Shown here: one piece after another, positions 23,067-32,091 of the stretch
How positions within the stretch are numbered: the stretch's first letter is position 1
How the letters are laid out: every line of letters begins with the position of its first letter
NCBI GenBank assembly: GCA_000435075.1
Contig: FR890613.1
Coordinates: 1 to 49,149, forward strand
Direction of reading: 5' to 3'
Length of the DNA: 49,149 bases
Source of the DNA: Bacteroides sp. CAG:770
GTDB lineage: Bacteria; Bacteroidota; Bacteroidia; Bacteroidales; UBA932
Made by a program: the position numbers and the translations under genes
Notes under the pieces: model-generated
The model's input: only the letters and a program-made list of their open reading frames with translations
The model's database searches: none
What the model was told of the DNA's origin: nothing

Positions 23067-26000
23067 CTAAAATTCAATGTTCATACCTGCCGATACGCTT
23101 CTTGTCGTAGGGTATGTGGCTCCCGGAATCTCCGGATCCATACCGTCATACTTCGTGAAGGTAAAGAAATTGTTCAGCGAGACATGGAAACTCAGTGCGC
23201 GCATTCTCATCTTCCTCACAGCTGCATGAGGAAGAGAATATGAGAGAAGAATGGTCTTGATTTTCAGGTACGAGTTATCCTTAAGGAAGATTGCGTCTAT
23301 GATGCTGGCATCCATAGGATTGGAGTTGGAAAAATTATATCTCGTCCCGTAAAAATCATATATTCTCGGGTACTTCACTCCGGTTGTATTGTCTGCTGTC
23401 CAACGGTTTGTCCTGTCCTTTTCCACATTCAGGTGGTTTCCGTAGAGGTCGCTGAACTGTGACTGGACAGCCTCGGTACTGATACCGTTGCGCAGCGCGC
23501 TGCCGTATGTGGCAGGGTAGTGCGGTTTGTCATAGATCTTCGAGCCTAAAGAATATACACCGCTGACGCTGAGCCTGAGCTGACGCCATGAGGCGCTGAT
23601 GTTGAAACCTCCCGTGTAAGGGGCGTTCTGAGTTCCCAGATAGTGGGTGTAGTTGTCAGGCTTGTTCAGGTCCGTAGCTTTCCTGATGTCTGCATCCGGT
23701 CTCAGGCGGAACTCATAAAGTCCTGTTTCTTTGGAGATTCCTGCATAATCGCCGCTGAAGATGGCACCGGTAGGGTAGCCCTCCACATATCTGTCCTTCG
23801 AGGTTATGCCGGTCTTGCTTACCTGCTTGTATTTCAGGACCTTATTATAGTTGTATGCGAAGTTGACTCCTGCCGAGAGCAGCCAGTCTCTTGTCTTTAT
23901 GATTTTTCCTCCCAATGTCAGTTCGACACCGCTGTTCTGGATGTCGGCGGAATTGAAATAGACACTGGTGAATCCTGTCGTGCTCTGGACAGGTGAGGCT
24001 GTGACCACGTCAGTGCTCTTGCGGTAGTAATACTCGGCATTGACATTGAACCTGTCCTTCCACAGGCCGAGGTCGAGACCGATTTTGGCGTCTCTGGTCT
24101 TTTCCCAGCCGAGGTCCGGATTCGGTGCCGAAGGAATCGTTCCGAGGGTGAATGACTCGTCACCGAAATATCTGTACTGCTGCTGGAGGTATCTGACGAC
24201 GAGCAGATGCGATGTGCTGGTGTTGACATCTCCGGTAAATCCGTAGGCCGCCCTCAATGTCGCGTGCGACACCGTCGGCAAGGCTTTCTTGAACCATTTC
24301 TCTTCACCGATATGCCAGGCGGCACCAGCGCTCCATGTAGGATTGAACTGCCGGTTGCTTCCGAAATTGGAACTTCCGTCAGTTCTGAAAGAAGCATTCA
24401 GCACGATACTGTTGCCGAGGTAATAGTCTGCGGACGCGTAGAATGACGCGTATCTAGTCTTGCCGAAATATTCTCCGTTCAGTTTTTCCACCTCGCTCAG
24501 CCATTCCTCCTGCGGACCGCTTATCGGCGGAAGTGCATCAGTTCCGGTCTTCGGGTCATAATTGTACCTCTTGGTATAGAGCGTGTTGGCACCCGATCCC
24601 CTGAGCTCGGCACCTGCCAGCACATTGAGTGTGTGGATGTCAGAGAAAGTCTTGTTGAAAGAGAAATGTCCTCTGGCCACGTAACTGTTCCTGTTCGTGC
24701 TGTTCTGCGAGATGCTTCCGTAGAGGTTCGTCTGTGACCTGTTGTCGCTTCCCAGTCTGTCACGGAAGGCTGAATATGTGTACTTGTCGACGATTTTGTC
24801 CGTCGTATTGTTTGCAAATGAATAAGATACGAGTCCGACAAAATGGAGTTCACCGATAATGCCGATGTCAGCCTGCGTGCGGAAAGTTCCGTTCGTATTG
24901 ACTGTCTTGCTGTAATTCGAATCCAGTTCACGAAGGATGTTGAACCCGTTCAGCGGCATCACCTGCTCGGCTCCGCGTCCGTTATAATATCCCAATGAGA
25001 ACCATGTCAGGTCTGCGGCATAAGAGCCGTCAGAATTATACGCTTTTTCGTAAGGGTTTGAGAAATAGGCATATAGGAACGGATCTACAGTCGAATAAGG
25101 CATCTTGGATTCTTGACGCGCCGCTGTAAGTCCGACATCGATGCGCACACGGTCAATAGGGGTCAATGTCATTTTGGCATTGACATTATACCTCTTGTAG
25201 TCGTTGTGGCGGAGCATTCCGTTTTCGTCATTCAGGCCGAGCGCGATATAATAGGTGCTTTTGCTCGAACCTCCGCTCAATGAAAGGTGATGTCCCTGAG
25301 AGAAGGCGTTGCGGAAAAGGAGATCGTACCAGTTCGTGTCAATGCCTCTGAGCGATGCTATGTAGCTGTCCTGTGCGGTCTTGTCGTCTTTCATTGGCGC
25401 GAATTCGCCGAGTCCTGCGCGTATCTGGCCCACGATTCCGATGACAGGGTAGATGATGGTGTTGTCGATCTGCGATGCAGCGTATCTCTTTGCTGAAAAC
25501 TCGTCCCACAACTCATCCTCCCATGCCAGTTTTTCGGAAGAATTCATGAGATTCAGGCTTCTCTGCGGCTTGAAGGACCATGAGAAGGTGTTGTTGTAAT
25601 TGATTCGCATCCTGCCTGACTCTCCGCTTTTCGTGGTCACGACAATGACGCCGTTGGCTGCTCTGGAACCGTAGATTGCCGAAGCCGCGGCGTCTTTGAG
25701 AATCGTAATGCTCTCAATGTCATTGGGATTCAGGTTTCCGATGCCTTCAGCGAAGATGTTGTCGAATCCGCCTGTAGCAATCTGTTCCTTGCTCAGGTTT
25801 GGGGAGTCGCTCTGCAGGGGCACTCCATCTACCACCCATAGAGGCTGGCTTCCCGTGAGGCTGTTGGCTCCGCGGATTGTGATTTTGGTCTGGGTTCCCG
25901 GCTGTCCGGAGGTGTTCTTGATGTTGACTCCGGCCACCTCTCCCTGCATGAGCGCATCGACAGAGGATACTGCCTGTGACTTGAACTTGTCGGAATCCAG

Positions 26001-26429
26001 CACGGCTACGGAACCGGTCATCCTCTTGAAGTAAGTCTGTGCATATCCTGTGACGACGACCTGATCGAGGTGATTGTCAGCACTTTCCATCACGATGGTC
26101 ACGTCCGTGGTCTTGCCTTGGGTGATTGGCACCGTCACATTCTTCATCCCTATAGATGAAAACGTCACACTTCTCGCCGATGGCGGAAGCGTGACGCTGA
26201 ATTTTCCGTCAAGGTCCGCCGTTGTGCCGACGGAATTCTTTTCATTACAGACAACGCCTGCACCCGGGACGGGTTCCCCGTCAGTGTCCACGACTTTGCC
26301 TGTAAACCTTATCCCTTGGACGGTTTCATGTGATGTCTGGCTTTCGAGAGTCTGCCCACGAGTTTCCACGGTAGCCGACCCCAGCAGCACCACTAAAAGA
26401 AGACATAATGTGTAAGCTCGTTTATACAT
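23067..26429 (-). CDS. SusC/RagA-family TonB-dependent outer-membrane transporter
   Basis: 1120 residues from ATG 26429. Signal peptide (MYKRAYTLCLLLVVLLG), CarboxypepD_reg-like domain (about 40-115, FTGKVVDTDGEPVPGAGV), TonB-box-to-plug region (DQVVVTGYAQ, VSSVDALMQGEVAGVNI, ITIRGANSLTGSQPLWVVDGVPL), then a long barrel ending in an aromatic residue (MNIEF). No N-terminal STN domain, so no FecR-type signalling is expected. The ATG lies 7 nt after the pncA stop with no terminator or promoter between. A TTG at 26435 would add two residues. It uses the TonB and ExbB/D systems, candidates for which are at 33.4-38.6 kb. Confidence 0.95.
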   Translation of the reverse strand: MYKRAYTLCLLLVVLLGSATVETRGQTLESQTSHETVQGIRFTGKVVDTDGEPVPGAGVVCNEKNSVGTTADLDGKFSVTLPPSARSVTFSSIGMKNVTVPITQGKTTDVTIVMESADNHLDQVVVTGYAQTYFKRMTGSVAVLDSDKFKSQAVSSVDALMQGEVAGVNIKNTSGQPGTQTKITIRGANSLTGSQPLWVVDGVPLQSDSPNLSKEQIATGGFDNIFAEGIGNLNPNDIESITILKDAAASAIYGSRAANGVIVVTTKSGESGRMRINYNNTFSWSFKPQRSLNLMNSSEKLAWEDELWDEFSAKRYAASQIDNTIIYPVIGIVGQIRAGLGEFAPMKDDKTAQDSYIASLRGIDTNWYDLLFRNAFSQGHHLSLSGGSSKSTYYIALGLNDENGMLRHNDYKRYNVNAKMTLTPIDRVRIDVGLTAARQESKMPYSTVDPFLYAYFSNPYEKAYNSDGSYAADLTWFSLGYYNGRGAEQVMPLNGFNILRELDSNYSKTVNTNGTFRTQADIGIIGELHFVGLVSYSFANNTTDKIVDKYTYSAFRDRLGSDNRSQTNLYGSISQNSTNRNSYVARGHFSFNKTFSDIHTLNVLAGAELRGSGANTLYTKRYNYDPKTGTDALPPISGPQEEWLSEVEKLNGEYFGKTRYASFYASADYYLGNSIVLNASFRTDGSSNFGSNRQFNPTWSAGAAWHIGEEKWFKKALPTVSHATLRAAYGFTGDVNTSTSHLLVVRYLQQQYRYFGDESFTLGTIPSAPNPDLGWEKTRDAKIGLDLGLWKDRFNVNAEYYYRKSTDVVTASPVQSTTGFTSVYFNSADIQNSGVELTLGGKIIKTRDWLLSAGVNFAYNYNKVLKYKQVSKTGITSKDRYVEGYPTGAIFSGDYAGISKETGLYEFRLRPDADIRKATDLNKPDNYTHYLGTQNAPYTGGFNISASWRQLRLSVSGVYSLGSKIYDKPHYPATYGSALRNGISTEAVQSQFSDLYGNHLNVEKDRTNRWTADNTTGVKYPRIYDFYGTRYNFSNSNPMDASIIDAIFLKDNSYLKIKTILLSYSLPHAAVRKMRMRALSFHVSLNNFFTFTKYDGMDPEIPGATYPTTRSVSAGMNIEF

Positions 26430-26436
26430 TGGCAAA

Positions 26437-26997
26437 TTATCTGATTTTTATTCCTTCCGATCGCATTTCGTCCAGCGCTTTCCTGTGACCGGCTTCGTCC
26501 ACATAGGCCAGGCAATCGGGGAGCAATATGACATTGAAACCGGCTTTCTTCAGGTCCTCGCAGGTGTTCCTGACGCAGAATTCGGTAGCGATTCCGCAGA
26601 CGAACACATTGTCCGGCTCCAGCATTGACACGACCTCTCCGAGGGATTGTCCTGCGGCATTGACCCCGTCGAAGCCTGAGTATTGCTCCACTGCGGCATC
26701 GCATCCTTTGTCGAAAATCAGGTCCTCGTCAGCGTATGGCCTCAGGTCTTCGTGGATTTCTCCTCCGCGGGTTCCTGCCACGCAGTGCACCGGCCAGATT
26801 CCTCCGTTTTCCTTGAATGAGGAGTGGTTTGCCGGATGGTGGTCGCGGATGAAGAGCACAGGGAGGTCTTCGTCACGCGTTTTCTTTATGAAATCCAGCG
26901 TGTTGGCCACTGCATTTCCGGAATTGGCGCAGGCGAGGCTGCCGTCAATGAAGTCGTAGAGCATATCGACTACGATTAGTACAGAATCATTGATCAT
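26437..26997 (-). CDS. pncA: Nicotinamidase (bifunctional nicotinamidase/pyrazinamidase type)
   Basis: Hydrolyses nicotinamide to nicotinate and ammonia. The 186-residue cysteine hydrolase shows the catalytic Asp in VVDMLYDFIDGSL, metal ligands in RDHHPANHSSF, the Lys in IFDKGCD, and the nucleophile in CGIATEFCVRNTC. It lies between pncB (13 nt upstream) and susC (7 nt downstream), so it is translated within the same transcript as the outer-membrane transporter. Confidence 0.95.
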   Translation of the reverse strand: MINDSVLIVVDMLYDFIDGSLACANSGNAVANTLDFIKKTRDEDLPVLFIRDHHPANHSSFKENGGIWPVHCVAGTRGGEIHEDLRPYADEDLIFDKGCDAAVEQYSGFDGVNAAGQSLGEVVSMLEPDNVFVCGIATEFCVRNTCEDLKKAGFNVILLPDCLAYVDEAGHRKALDEMRSEGIKIR

Positions 26998-27010
26998 ATC
27001 TTTTAAATAT

Positions 27011-28510
27011 CTAGTCCTTGTCGATTCTGAAGTTGTTGATTTCGTTCACCAGTTTGGTGAGAATCTCGTTCTTCAGGTTGTATAGGTTGTCAGAAATATC
27101 TACCTTATAGTAATGAGGGTTGATGAGACGCCTTTCAGATGGGCTGAAGTGGGCGAGAGTATCATTGTAGTAGGCTTTCTTCTCCATCAATGTCCTCTTC
27201 GGTGCGCATCTTTCGCCATTTTCGATTACCGGAATCTGGAGCGTTTTCCACTGGTAAGTCCCCTCGTCGAAGGTCTTGAACTTGTAGCGGTCGTATTCGT
27301 CCTTGATGGTGAAGGTCTTGCCGTGCTCGATGTCCTGGCTCAGTTCATCTCCGCGGAGGCATGTGACGTCCGCCTTGAAAATGTCTCCGAATTCTTCGTC
27401 ATGCTTCATGAGACGGTAGGTAATCTGGAATCCGGGGTTGATAAGCTTGATGCGGTCCTCTGATTTTTTCAGGACAGGCTCGTCCCCGATCTGCACAAGT
27501 TTATATACGTTGCCGAAGCATGGAGCCGCCTTGCTGGTAGCGATGGCGTCACCCACTCCGTAAGAGTCGATCTTTGCTCCCTGTCTCTCGAGGTCGGTGA
27601 TGAGATACTCGTCCAACGAATTGGTGGCGAATATCTTGCATCCTGTAAGACCGTGGGCGTCCAGAATCTTCCTGACTTCTGCGGAGAGGTATGCGAGGTC
27701 GCCGGAATCGAGCCTGATGCCATATCCGTAAGGATAGTCATTGTCAATGCCGTTTTCCTTGAACGCCCTTATCGCATTGAGCACGCCGCATCTGAGGGTG
27801 TCGTATGTGTCAATGAGAAGAATCAGGTTCTCGCCCCTGTGTGTGTTTATATAGTCGCAGAACGCCTTGTGTTCGCCCTCTACCGTGCTTCCGTATGAAG
27901 TCACGAAACTATGGGCCATGGTTCCCGTGGAAGGGACACCGTTCATGACACCGGTCAGGATGTTGGAAGTGCTGGCGCATCCCGCGATGATTGCAGCTTT
28001 CGCTCCATAGACCGCAGCCCAAGGGCCGTGGGCTCTTCTGGAACCGAATTCGCTTACAGGATGGGACGTAGCGCGGCATACTCTGGATGCCTTGGTGGCC
28101 ACAGCCATCTGATGGTTCATTATGCAGAGCATAGGTGTCTCAAGTACCTGAGCCTGGATGAGCGGGGCCTCTACAGTGATGATCGGTTCGTTAGGGAAAG
28201 CGATTTCACCTTCTTTCATCGCATAGACGTTTCCGGTGAACTTCATTCCGGCCAGATATCTGCGGAAATCAGCATATTCCTCTCCCGGAAGGAACTTCTC
28301 GAAAAACTCCTCCGGCATTGACCCGAGGTTGCCTATCATTTCGACTACCTCGTCCGTGCCGCAGACTACAGCCCAGTTGTTGTTCTCCGGTGCTTTTCTG
28401 TAAAACAGATTGAAGACTGCAGTTTTCTCTCCGTTTCCGCAGTCCATAAATGACTTTCCCATCGTGTACTGGTACTTGTCCGAGCAATATGCAAATTCTT
28501 TGACTTCCAT
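27011..28510 (-). CDS. pncB: Nicotinate phosphoribosyltransferase
   Basis: Makes nicotinate mononucleotide from nicotinate and PRPP, the entry step of the Preiss-Handler pathway. 499 residues, with the family segments YTMGKSFMDCGNGEKTAVFNLFYRK, SEFGSRRAHG, GCASTSNILTGV and IRLDSGDLAYLS. It is first gene of the operon pncB-pncA-susC-susD-lipoproteins. A TACATTTG promoter box lies about 250 bp upstream, giving a long leader. The product would feed NadD (742-1377). Confidence 0.95.
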   Translation of the reverse strand: MEVKEFAYCSDKYQYTMGKSFMDCGNGEKTAVFNLFYRKAPENNNWAVVCGTDEVVEMIGNLGSMPEEFFEKFLPGEEYADFRRYLAGMKFTGNVYAMKEGEIAFPNEPIITVEAPLIQAQVLETPMLCIMNHQMAVATKASRVCRATSHPVSEFGSRRAHGPWAAVYGAKAAIIAGCASTSNILTGVMNGVPSTGTMAHSFVTSYGSTVEGEHKAFCDYINTHRGENLILLIDTYDTLRCGVLNAIRAFKENGIDNDYPYGYGIRLDSGDLAYLSAEVRKILDAHGLTGCKIFATNSLDEYLITDLERQGAKIDSYGVGDAIATSKAAPCFGNVYKLVQIGDEPVLKKSEDRIKLINPGFQITYRLMKHDEEFGDIFKADVTCLRGDELSQDIEHGKTFTIKDEYDRYKFKTFDEGTYQWKTLQIPVIENGERCAPKRTLMEKKAYYNDTLAHFSPSERRLINPHYYKVDISDNLYNLKNEILTKLVNEINNFRIDKD

Positions 28511-28761
28511 GTCGTATTTTAATGCCGTAGCATTTTGTTAATAATTATGTTATTCAATTTTCGTCTTTGCGAAACTTGAGTTATGATGACCATGCTATGC
28601 AACATTCAAAAAATAACATGCATCATCTAAGGGAATCTTTTCGGTCTATATTCCTTTTTTCATCAGTCGTGTACGTCCAGTACACTCCTTCTTCGGAAAA
28701 GAAATCTATCCTCGAAAATCTTCTCCTAATCTGAAGCAGGTTGTTTTTTTACGTTACTATG
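28511..28761 (-). promoter_or_regulatory. Long 5' leader of the pncB-pncA-SusCD operon
   Basis: About 245 nt between the promoter and pncB, with no gene. On the minus strand, in order: a purine-rich GGAGAAG...GAGGA stretch, a hairpin GTGTAC-TGGAC-GTACAC, a GGAAT...ATTCC stem, and a solo copy of the MITE terminus CTCAAGTTTCGCAAA (28566-28580). The hairpins could be an RNA regulator of the niacin operon, but I could not match them to the known NAD-I or NAD-II riboswitch classes. Confidence 0.4.
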
Positions 28762-28769
28762 CAAATGTA
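28762..28769 (-). promoter_or_regulatory. Promoter -7 box for the pncB operon
   Basis: The minus strand reads TACATTTG followed by CATAG, a full match to TAnnTTTG. No closer box to pncB was found. The remaining bases up to 28899 hold the upstream region of the divergent kinase gene and no open frame. Confidence 0.5.
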
Positions 28770-28899
28770 CGAATTGTGACGGAAAATTGCTAAATTAGCA
28801 TGGTAAGATTTAACTTTTATCGCCGCCGGTGAACCACGGCATCGGAATAGAGCATGTCAGGGGCGGCAAATTCACGTGTACTTTAGAACATAAACTATT

Positions 28900-30324
28900 A
28901 TGACAGATACTCTTAAGAGACTTTTCGAGTCTTATGCCGGGCAGAAAGCCACCGACATCCAGGAACTCAATTCATCCGGAAGCAACCGCCGTTATTTCAG
29001 AATTACCGGTGAAACAGGCATTTCCCTGGTCGGAGTCCTCGGACTTAACCTGAAAGAGAACCGGGCATTCTGTTATCTGAGCCGCCATTTCCTGGAGAAG
29101 GGTATCCGTGTCCCGAAGGTTCTTGCCGTGAGCGAGGACGGAATGAGCTACATTCAGGAAGATCTGGGAAATGACCTCCTTTACGACAAGCTCGCCCAGG
29201 GGCGCGAAAGCGGAGAGTACTCTTCTTATGAAAGGTCAATGCTGCGCCACACTCTGGAGATGCTTCCTAAAATCCAGTGCAAAGGAGCTGAAGATCTCGA
29301 TTTCAATATCTGTTTCCCGGAGCCGGCCTTCAATGGCAGGATGGTGATGTTCGACCTGAATTATTTCAAATACTGCTTCCTCAAGGCCACCGGAATGGAG
29401 TTCGACGAGGTTAAGCTTCAGGACGATTTCGAGAAACTTCATGACGACCTTCTGGGTGAGGATACCCAGACATTCCTTTACAGGGACTTCCAGGCGCGTA
29501 ATGTCATGATAAAGGACGGCGAGCCGTATTTCATTGACTTTCAGGGAGGAAGACGCGGTCCTATCTATTACGACGTGGCTTCTTTCATCTGGCAGGCACG
29601 TTCCCGCTATCCTGAGGACCTGAAGGAAGAACTGGTGCAGACCTACCTCAGGTCATTGAAAAGCTATATGCCTGACATTGACGAGAAACATTTCCATGAG
29701 CGTCTGAGGCTGTTCGTCCTTTTCCGCACACTTCAGGTTCTGGGAGCTTACGGATTCCGCGGATATTTCGAGAAGAAACCGCATTTCATCGCCAGCGTGC
29801 CTTTCGCAATCGACAATCTGAGAAGGCTCATGCAGCGTCCGTTCGCACGCTATCCTTATCTGTCAGAGGTGCTTACGAAACTCACCACCATGGAGCAGTT
29901 TTATGTCAATGCCGAGGATAAGAGACTACATGTCAATATCTTCAGTTTCGCATATAAGAAAGGTATTCCGGCTGACACCTCAGGAAACGGAGGCGGATAC
30001 GTTTTCGACTGCCGTTCTGTGAACAACCCCGGAAAGTACGAGTTCTATCGTCAATTCACCGGCCTTGACAAGGAAGTCATCAAGTTCCTCGAGGATGACG
30101 GCGAGATCTTAACCTTCTTGGACAGCGTGTATGCATTGGTCGATGCCCATGTCAAGCGCTTCATTGAGAGGAAGTTCACTCATCTTCAGGTCTGCTTCGG
30201 CTGCACCGGAGGGCAGCACAGGTCAGTCTATAGTGCGGAACATCTTGCCGAGCATCTTGCAAGGAAGTTCGACATCAGAGTTACCGTGACACATAGAGAA
30301 TTGGATATCGAAAAGACATTCTAG
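28900..30324 (+). CDS. AmgK-like sugar kinase fused to a RapZ C-terminal domain
   Basis: 474 residues. Residues 1 to about 325 are an APH-fold kinase: YRDFQARN (Asp196, Asn201) and FIDFQGG (Asp213) are the catalytic and metal-binding residues, in the style of AmgK, the N-acetylmuramate/N-acetylglucosamine anomeric kinase. From about residue 340 it matches the C-terminal domain of RapZ: VFDCRSVNNPG, TGLDKEVIKFL and GCTGGQHRSVYSAEHLAEHL (434-453). In E. coli that domain senses glucosamine-6-phosphate. The RapZ N-terminal kinase domain is absent. The gene is 1 bp from murU, which supports a cell-wall sugar role. Confidence 0.85.
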   Translation: MTDTLKRLFESYAGQKATDIQELNSSGSNRRYFRITGETGISLVGVLGLNLKENRAFCYLSRHFLEKGIRVPKVLAVSEDGMSYIQEDLGNDLLYDKLAQGRESGEYSSYERSMLRHTLEMLPKIQCKGAEDLDFNICFPEPAFNGRMVMFDLNYFKYCFLKATGMEFDEVKLQDDFEKLHDDLLGEDTQTFLYRDFQARNVMIKDGEPYFIDFQGGRRGPIYYDVASFIWQARSRYPEDLKEELVQTYLRSLKSYMPDIDEKHFHERLRLFVLFRTLQVLGAYGFRGYFEKKPHFIASVPFAIDNLRRLMQRPFARYPYLSEVLTKLTTMEQFYVNAEDKRLHVNIFSFAYKKGIPADTSGNGGGYVFDCRSVNNPGKYEFYRQFTGLDKEVIKFLEDDGEILTFLDSVYALVDAHVKRFIERKFTHLQVCFGCTGGQHRSVYSAEHLAEHLARKFDIRVTVTHRELDIEKTF

Positions 30325-30325
30325 C

Positions 30326-31129
30326 ATGAGAGCGATGGTGTTTGCGGCGGGCCTTGGAACAAGACTCAAGCCATTGACAGACAATCTTCCCAAGGCGTTG
30401 GCCCCTTTGGCCGGCCATACATTGTTGTATCATGTGCTGATGAGGTTGAGGGATGCCGGCATCGACGAATTTGTCATCAATGTCCATCATTTTGCCGACA
30501 AAATTATTGACTATGTGCATGATACTCCGGAACTTGCCGCGCTGGACATCAGGTTTTCAGATGAGAGGGATCTGCTCCGGAATACCGGAGGGGGAATCCG
30601 CTATGCGAAGCCTCTTCTGGAGGGCCAGAATTTCCTTGTTCATAATGTGGATATCGTCTCCGACCTGAATATCAGAGAGTTCGAGAATTGTGCACGTCCT
30701 GATGCTGTTTCCACTCTTCTGGTGAGTCAGCGCAAGACCCAGCGTTATTTTCTTTTCAATGACGATATGCGGCTCGTCGGCTGGACCAATATCGCCACCG
30801 GCGACGTGAAGACCCCGTTCCGTGGACTTGATGTAAGTAGGTGCTACAAGCTGGCTTTCGCCGGCATCCACATGCTGTCAAGTGTGATTTTCAATGTCAT
30901 GGACGCCATCGATGAGGCTCCGGAGAAGTATCCTCTGTACGATGCGTCCGGCAATGTCATTGAGGGCTCCTATGATGCTCTGGGCCAATGCTTTCCGATT
31001 ACGGATTTCTATCTCCGTGCAGCTGCGGCGTTCCCTGTATATGGAAAAGAACCGGCTCACCTTACGCTCATTGACGCAGGCAAGCCGGAGACTCTTCTTC
31101 AGGCTGAAAGGTTTATTTCTCAGTCCTGA
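30326..31129 (+). CDS. murU: MurU-like nucleotidyltransferase
   Basis: Likely N-acetylmuramate-1-phosphate uridylyltransferase, making UDP-MurNAc from recycled MurNAc-1-phosphate and so bypassing the early Mur steps. 267 residues with FAAGLGTRLKPLTDNLPKAL (the GxGTRLxPLTxxxPK signature), RNTGGGI and HNVDIVSDL. One base separates it from the kinase stop, so they form an operon in the classical amgK-murU pairing. Its 3' end overlaps the CPBP gene by 10 bp. A different sugar-1-phosphate cannot be excluded. Confidence 0.82.
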   Translation: MRAMVFAAGLGTRLKPLTDNLPKALAPLAGHTLLYHVLMRLRDAGIDEFVINVHHFADKIIDYVHDTPELAALDIRFSDERDLLRNTGGGIRYAKPLLEGQNFLVHNVDIVSDLNIREFENCARPDAVSTLLVSQRKTQRYFLFNDDMRLVGWTNIATGDVKTPFRGLDVSRCYKLAFAGIHMLSSVIFNVMDAIDEAPEKYPLYDASGNVIEGSYDALGQCFPITDFYLRAAAAFPVYGKEPAHLTLIDAGKPETLLQAERFISQS

Positions 31130-32016
31130 GATCCTTCTGCAGGTATTCTGTTGAAAACTCTTATCGCAAAGACGAGGAATACGATGCACAATGCGGCGAG
31201 GCCGTAGTATGCATGTGCCGACATGACGTCGCACCAGGTATCCATGTCCTTGAGGGCGTCAATGTTGCCCGCTATCAATGCCAATGTGTTGTTGGTGAAG
31301 TGCATCAGCATTGTCAATTTCAGTGAGCCTGTCTTGTAGTACACATATCCGAAAAGGCAACCGAGGGCGAATGCCGGAATGGCCTGCCAAGGGTTCATGT
31401 GTATGAGAGCGAAGAACAGTGCCGAGATGATGATGGCCACGGCAGGGGCGAAGCCTTTCCGCAGTTCTCCGTTCTTACCGGGTTTGCGGGTGCAGTGAAG
31501 CAATCCTCTGAGTACCATGCCTCTGCACAGCCACTCCTCGAAGAACGGTGCGAAAACAGAAACGCAGATGAAGTTCAGGATGACATTGCCTCCGGTCATG
31601 CTCTCGAGGGCTGTCTTGAGCCACTGCGGCATCTCCGGCATTCTGGCATTGACCATATCCATTGCGAAGCCGAGGGCGAGTGTCGAAAGCATTGCCAGTC
31701 CTGCGCAGCCGAGGATTCCTATCTTGCCGAAATTCTCCGAGTCGAGGCTGTATCCGTCGTCAAACATTGAATTGCGCAGGCTTCTCATTCGTGCGTAAAT
31801 CATTGGAGGAATGAACATTATCGGATATGAAATCAGCATCTTCACTTCATTGGGAGTGCCCGGCATGAACATGGCGAAACAGCTTGCAAACAAGCTTCCG
31901 AGAAGGGAACCGCCAAGAAGGAAAAGGAGTAGCGCGAAGATTTCCCACGGGTTCGGTGTGAAATAGTCATAGACGCCCAGTAGATTGTAGTTTTTTATTT
32001 TTTTGTGTGCGCTCAT
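31120..32016 (-). CDS. CPBP-family intramembrane metalloprotease
   Basis: 298 residues with about seven hydrophobic segments. The family's catalytic motifs are all present: EEWLCRG (EExxxR), FALIHMNP (FxxxH) and HFTNN (HxxxN). Such proteins are membrane-embedded peptidases related to CAAX prenyl proteases. Some confer bacteriocin immunity, but a substrate is not known here. It lies downstream of a nucleotidyltransferase, with a terminator between them. Confidence 0.88.
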   Translation of the reverse strand: MSAHKKIKNYNLLGVYDYFTPNPWEIFALLLFLLGGSLLGSLFASCFAMFMPGTPNEVKMLISYPIMFIPPMIYARMRSLRNSMFDDGYSLDSENFGKIGILGCAGLAMLSTLALGFAMDMVNARMPEMPQWLKTALESMTGGNVILNFICVSVFAPFFEEWLCRGMVLRGLLHCTRKPGKNGELRKGFAPAVAIIISALFFALIHMNPWQAIPAFALGCLFGYVYYKTGSLKLTMLMHFTNNTLALIAGNIDALKDMDTWCDVMSAHAYYGLAALCIVFLVFAIRVFNRIPAEGSQD

Positions 32017-32032
32017 TGCCTTGGATTTTAAA

Positions 32033-32067
32033 ATCCGCTGTCGTGACTGGAAATCATGACAGCGGAT
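32033..32067 (-). terminator. Terminator after the nucleotidyltransferase gene
   Basis: ATCCGCTGTC-TGA (32033-32046) pairs with its complement at 32054-32067, 13 of 14 bp. On the minus strand TTTTAAAA follows. It lies 24 bp beyond the 32092 stop. Confidence 0.8.
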
Positions 32068-32091
32068 ATGTTGTAAATCTTATGTTGCCGC

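Noticed and set aside
17768..26429. Regulation of the SusC gene by the nearby ECF sigma factor
   Set aside because: The SusC lacks the N-terminal signalling domain, no FecR gene is present, the operons face each other with a terminator and a MITE between, and the susC genes are transcribed with pncB.
28562..28760. Third full copy of the 195-bp MITE
   Set aside because: Only one 14-15 bp terminus (28566-28580) is present. The TTTTTTACGTTAC match near 28745 is on the wrong side and distance for a whole element.
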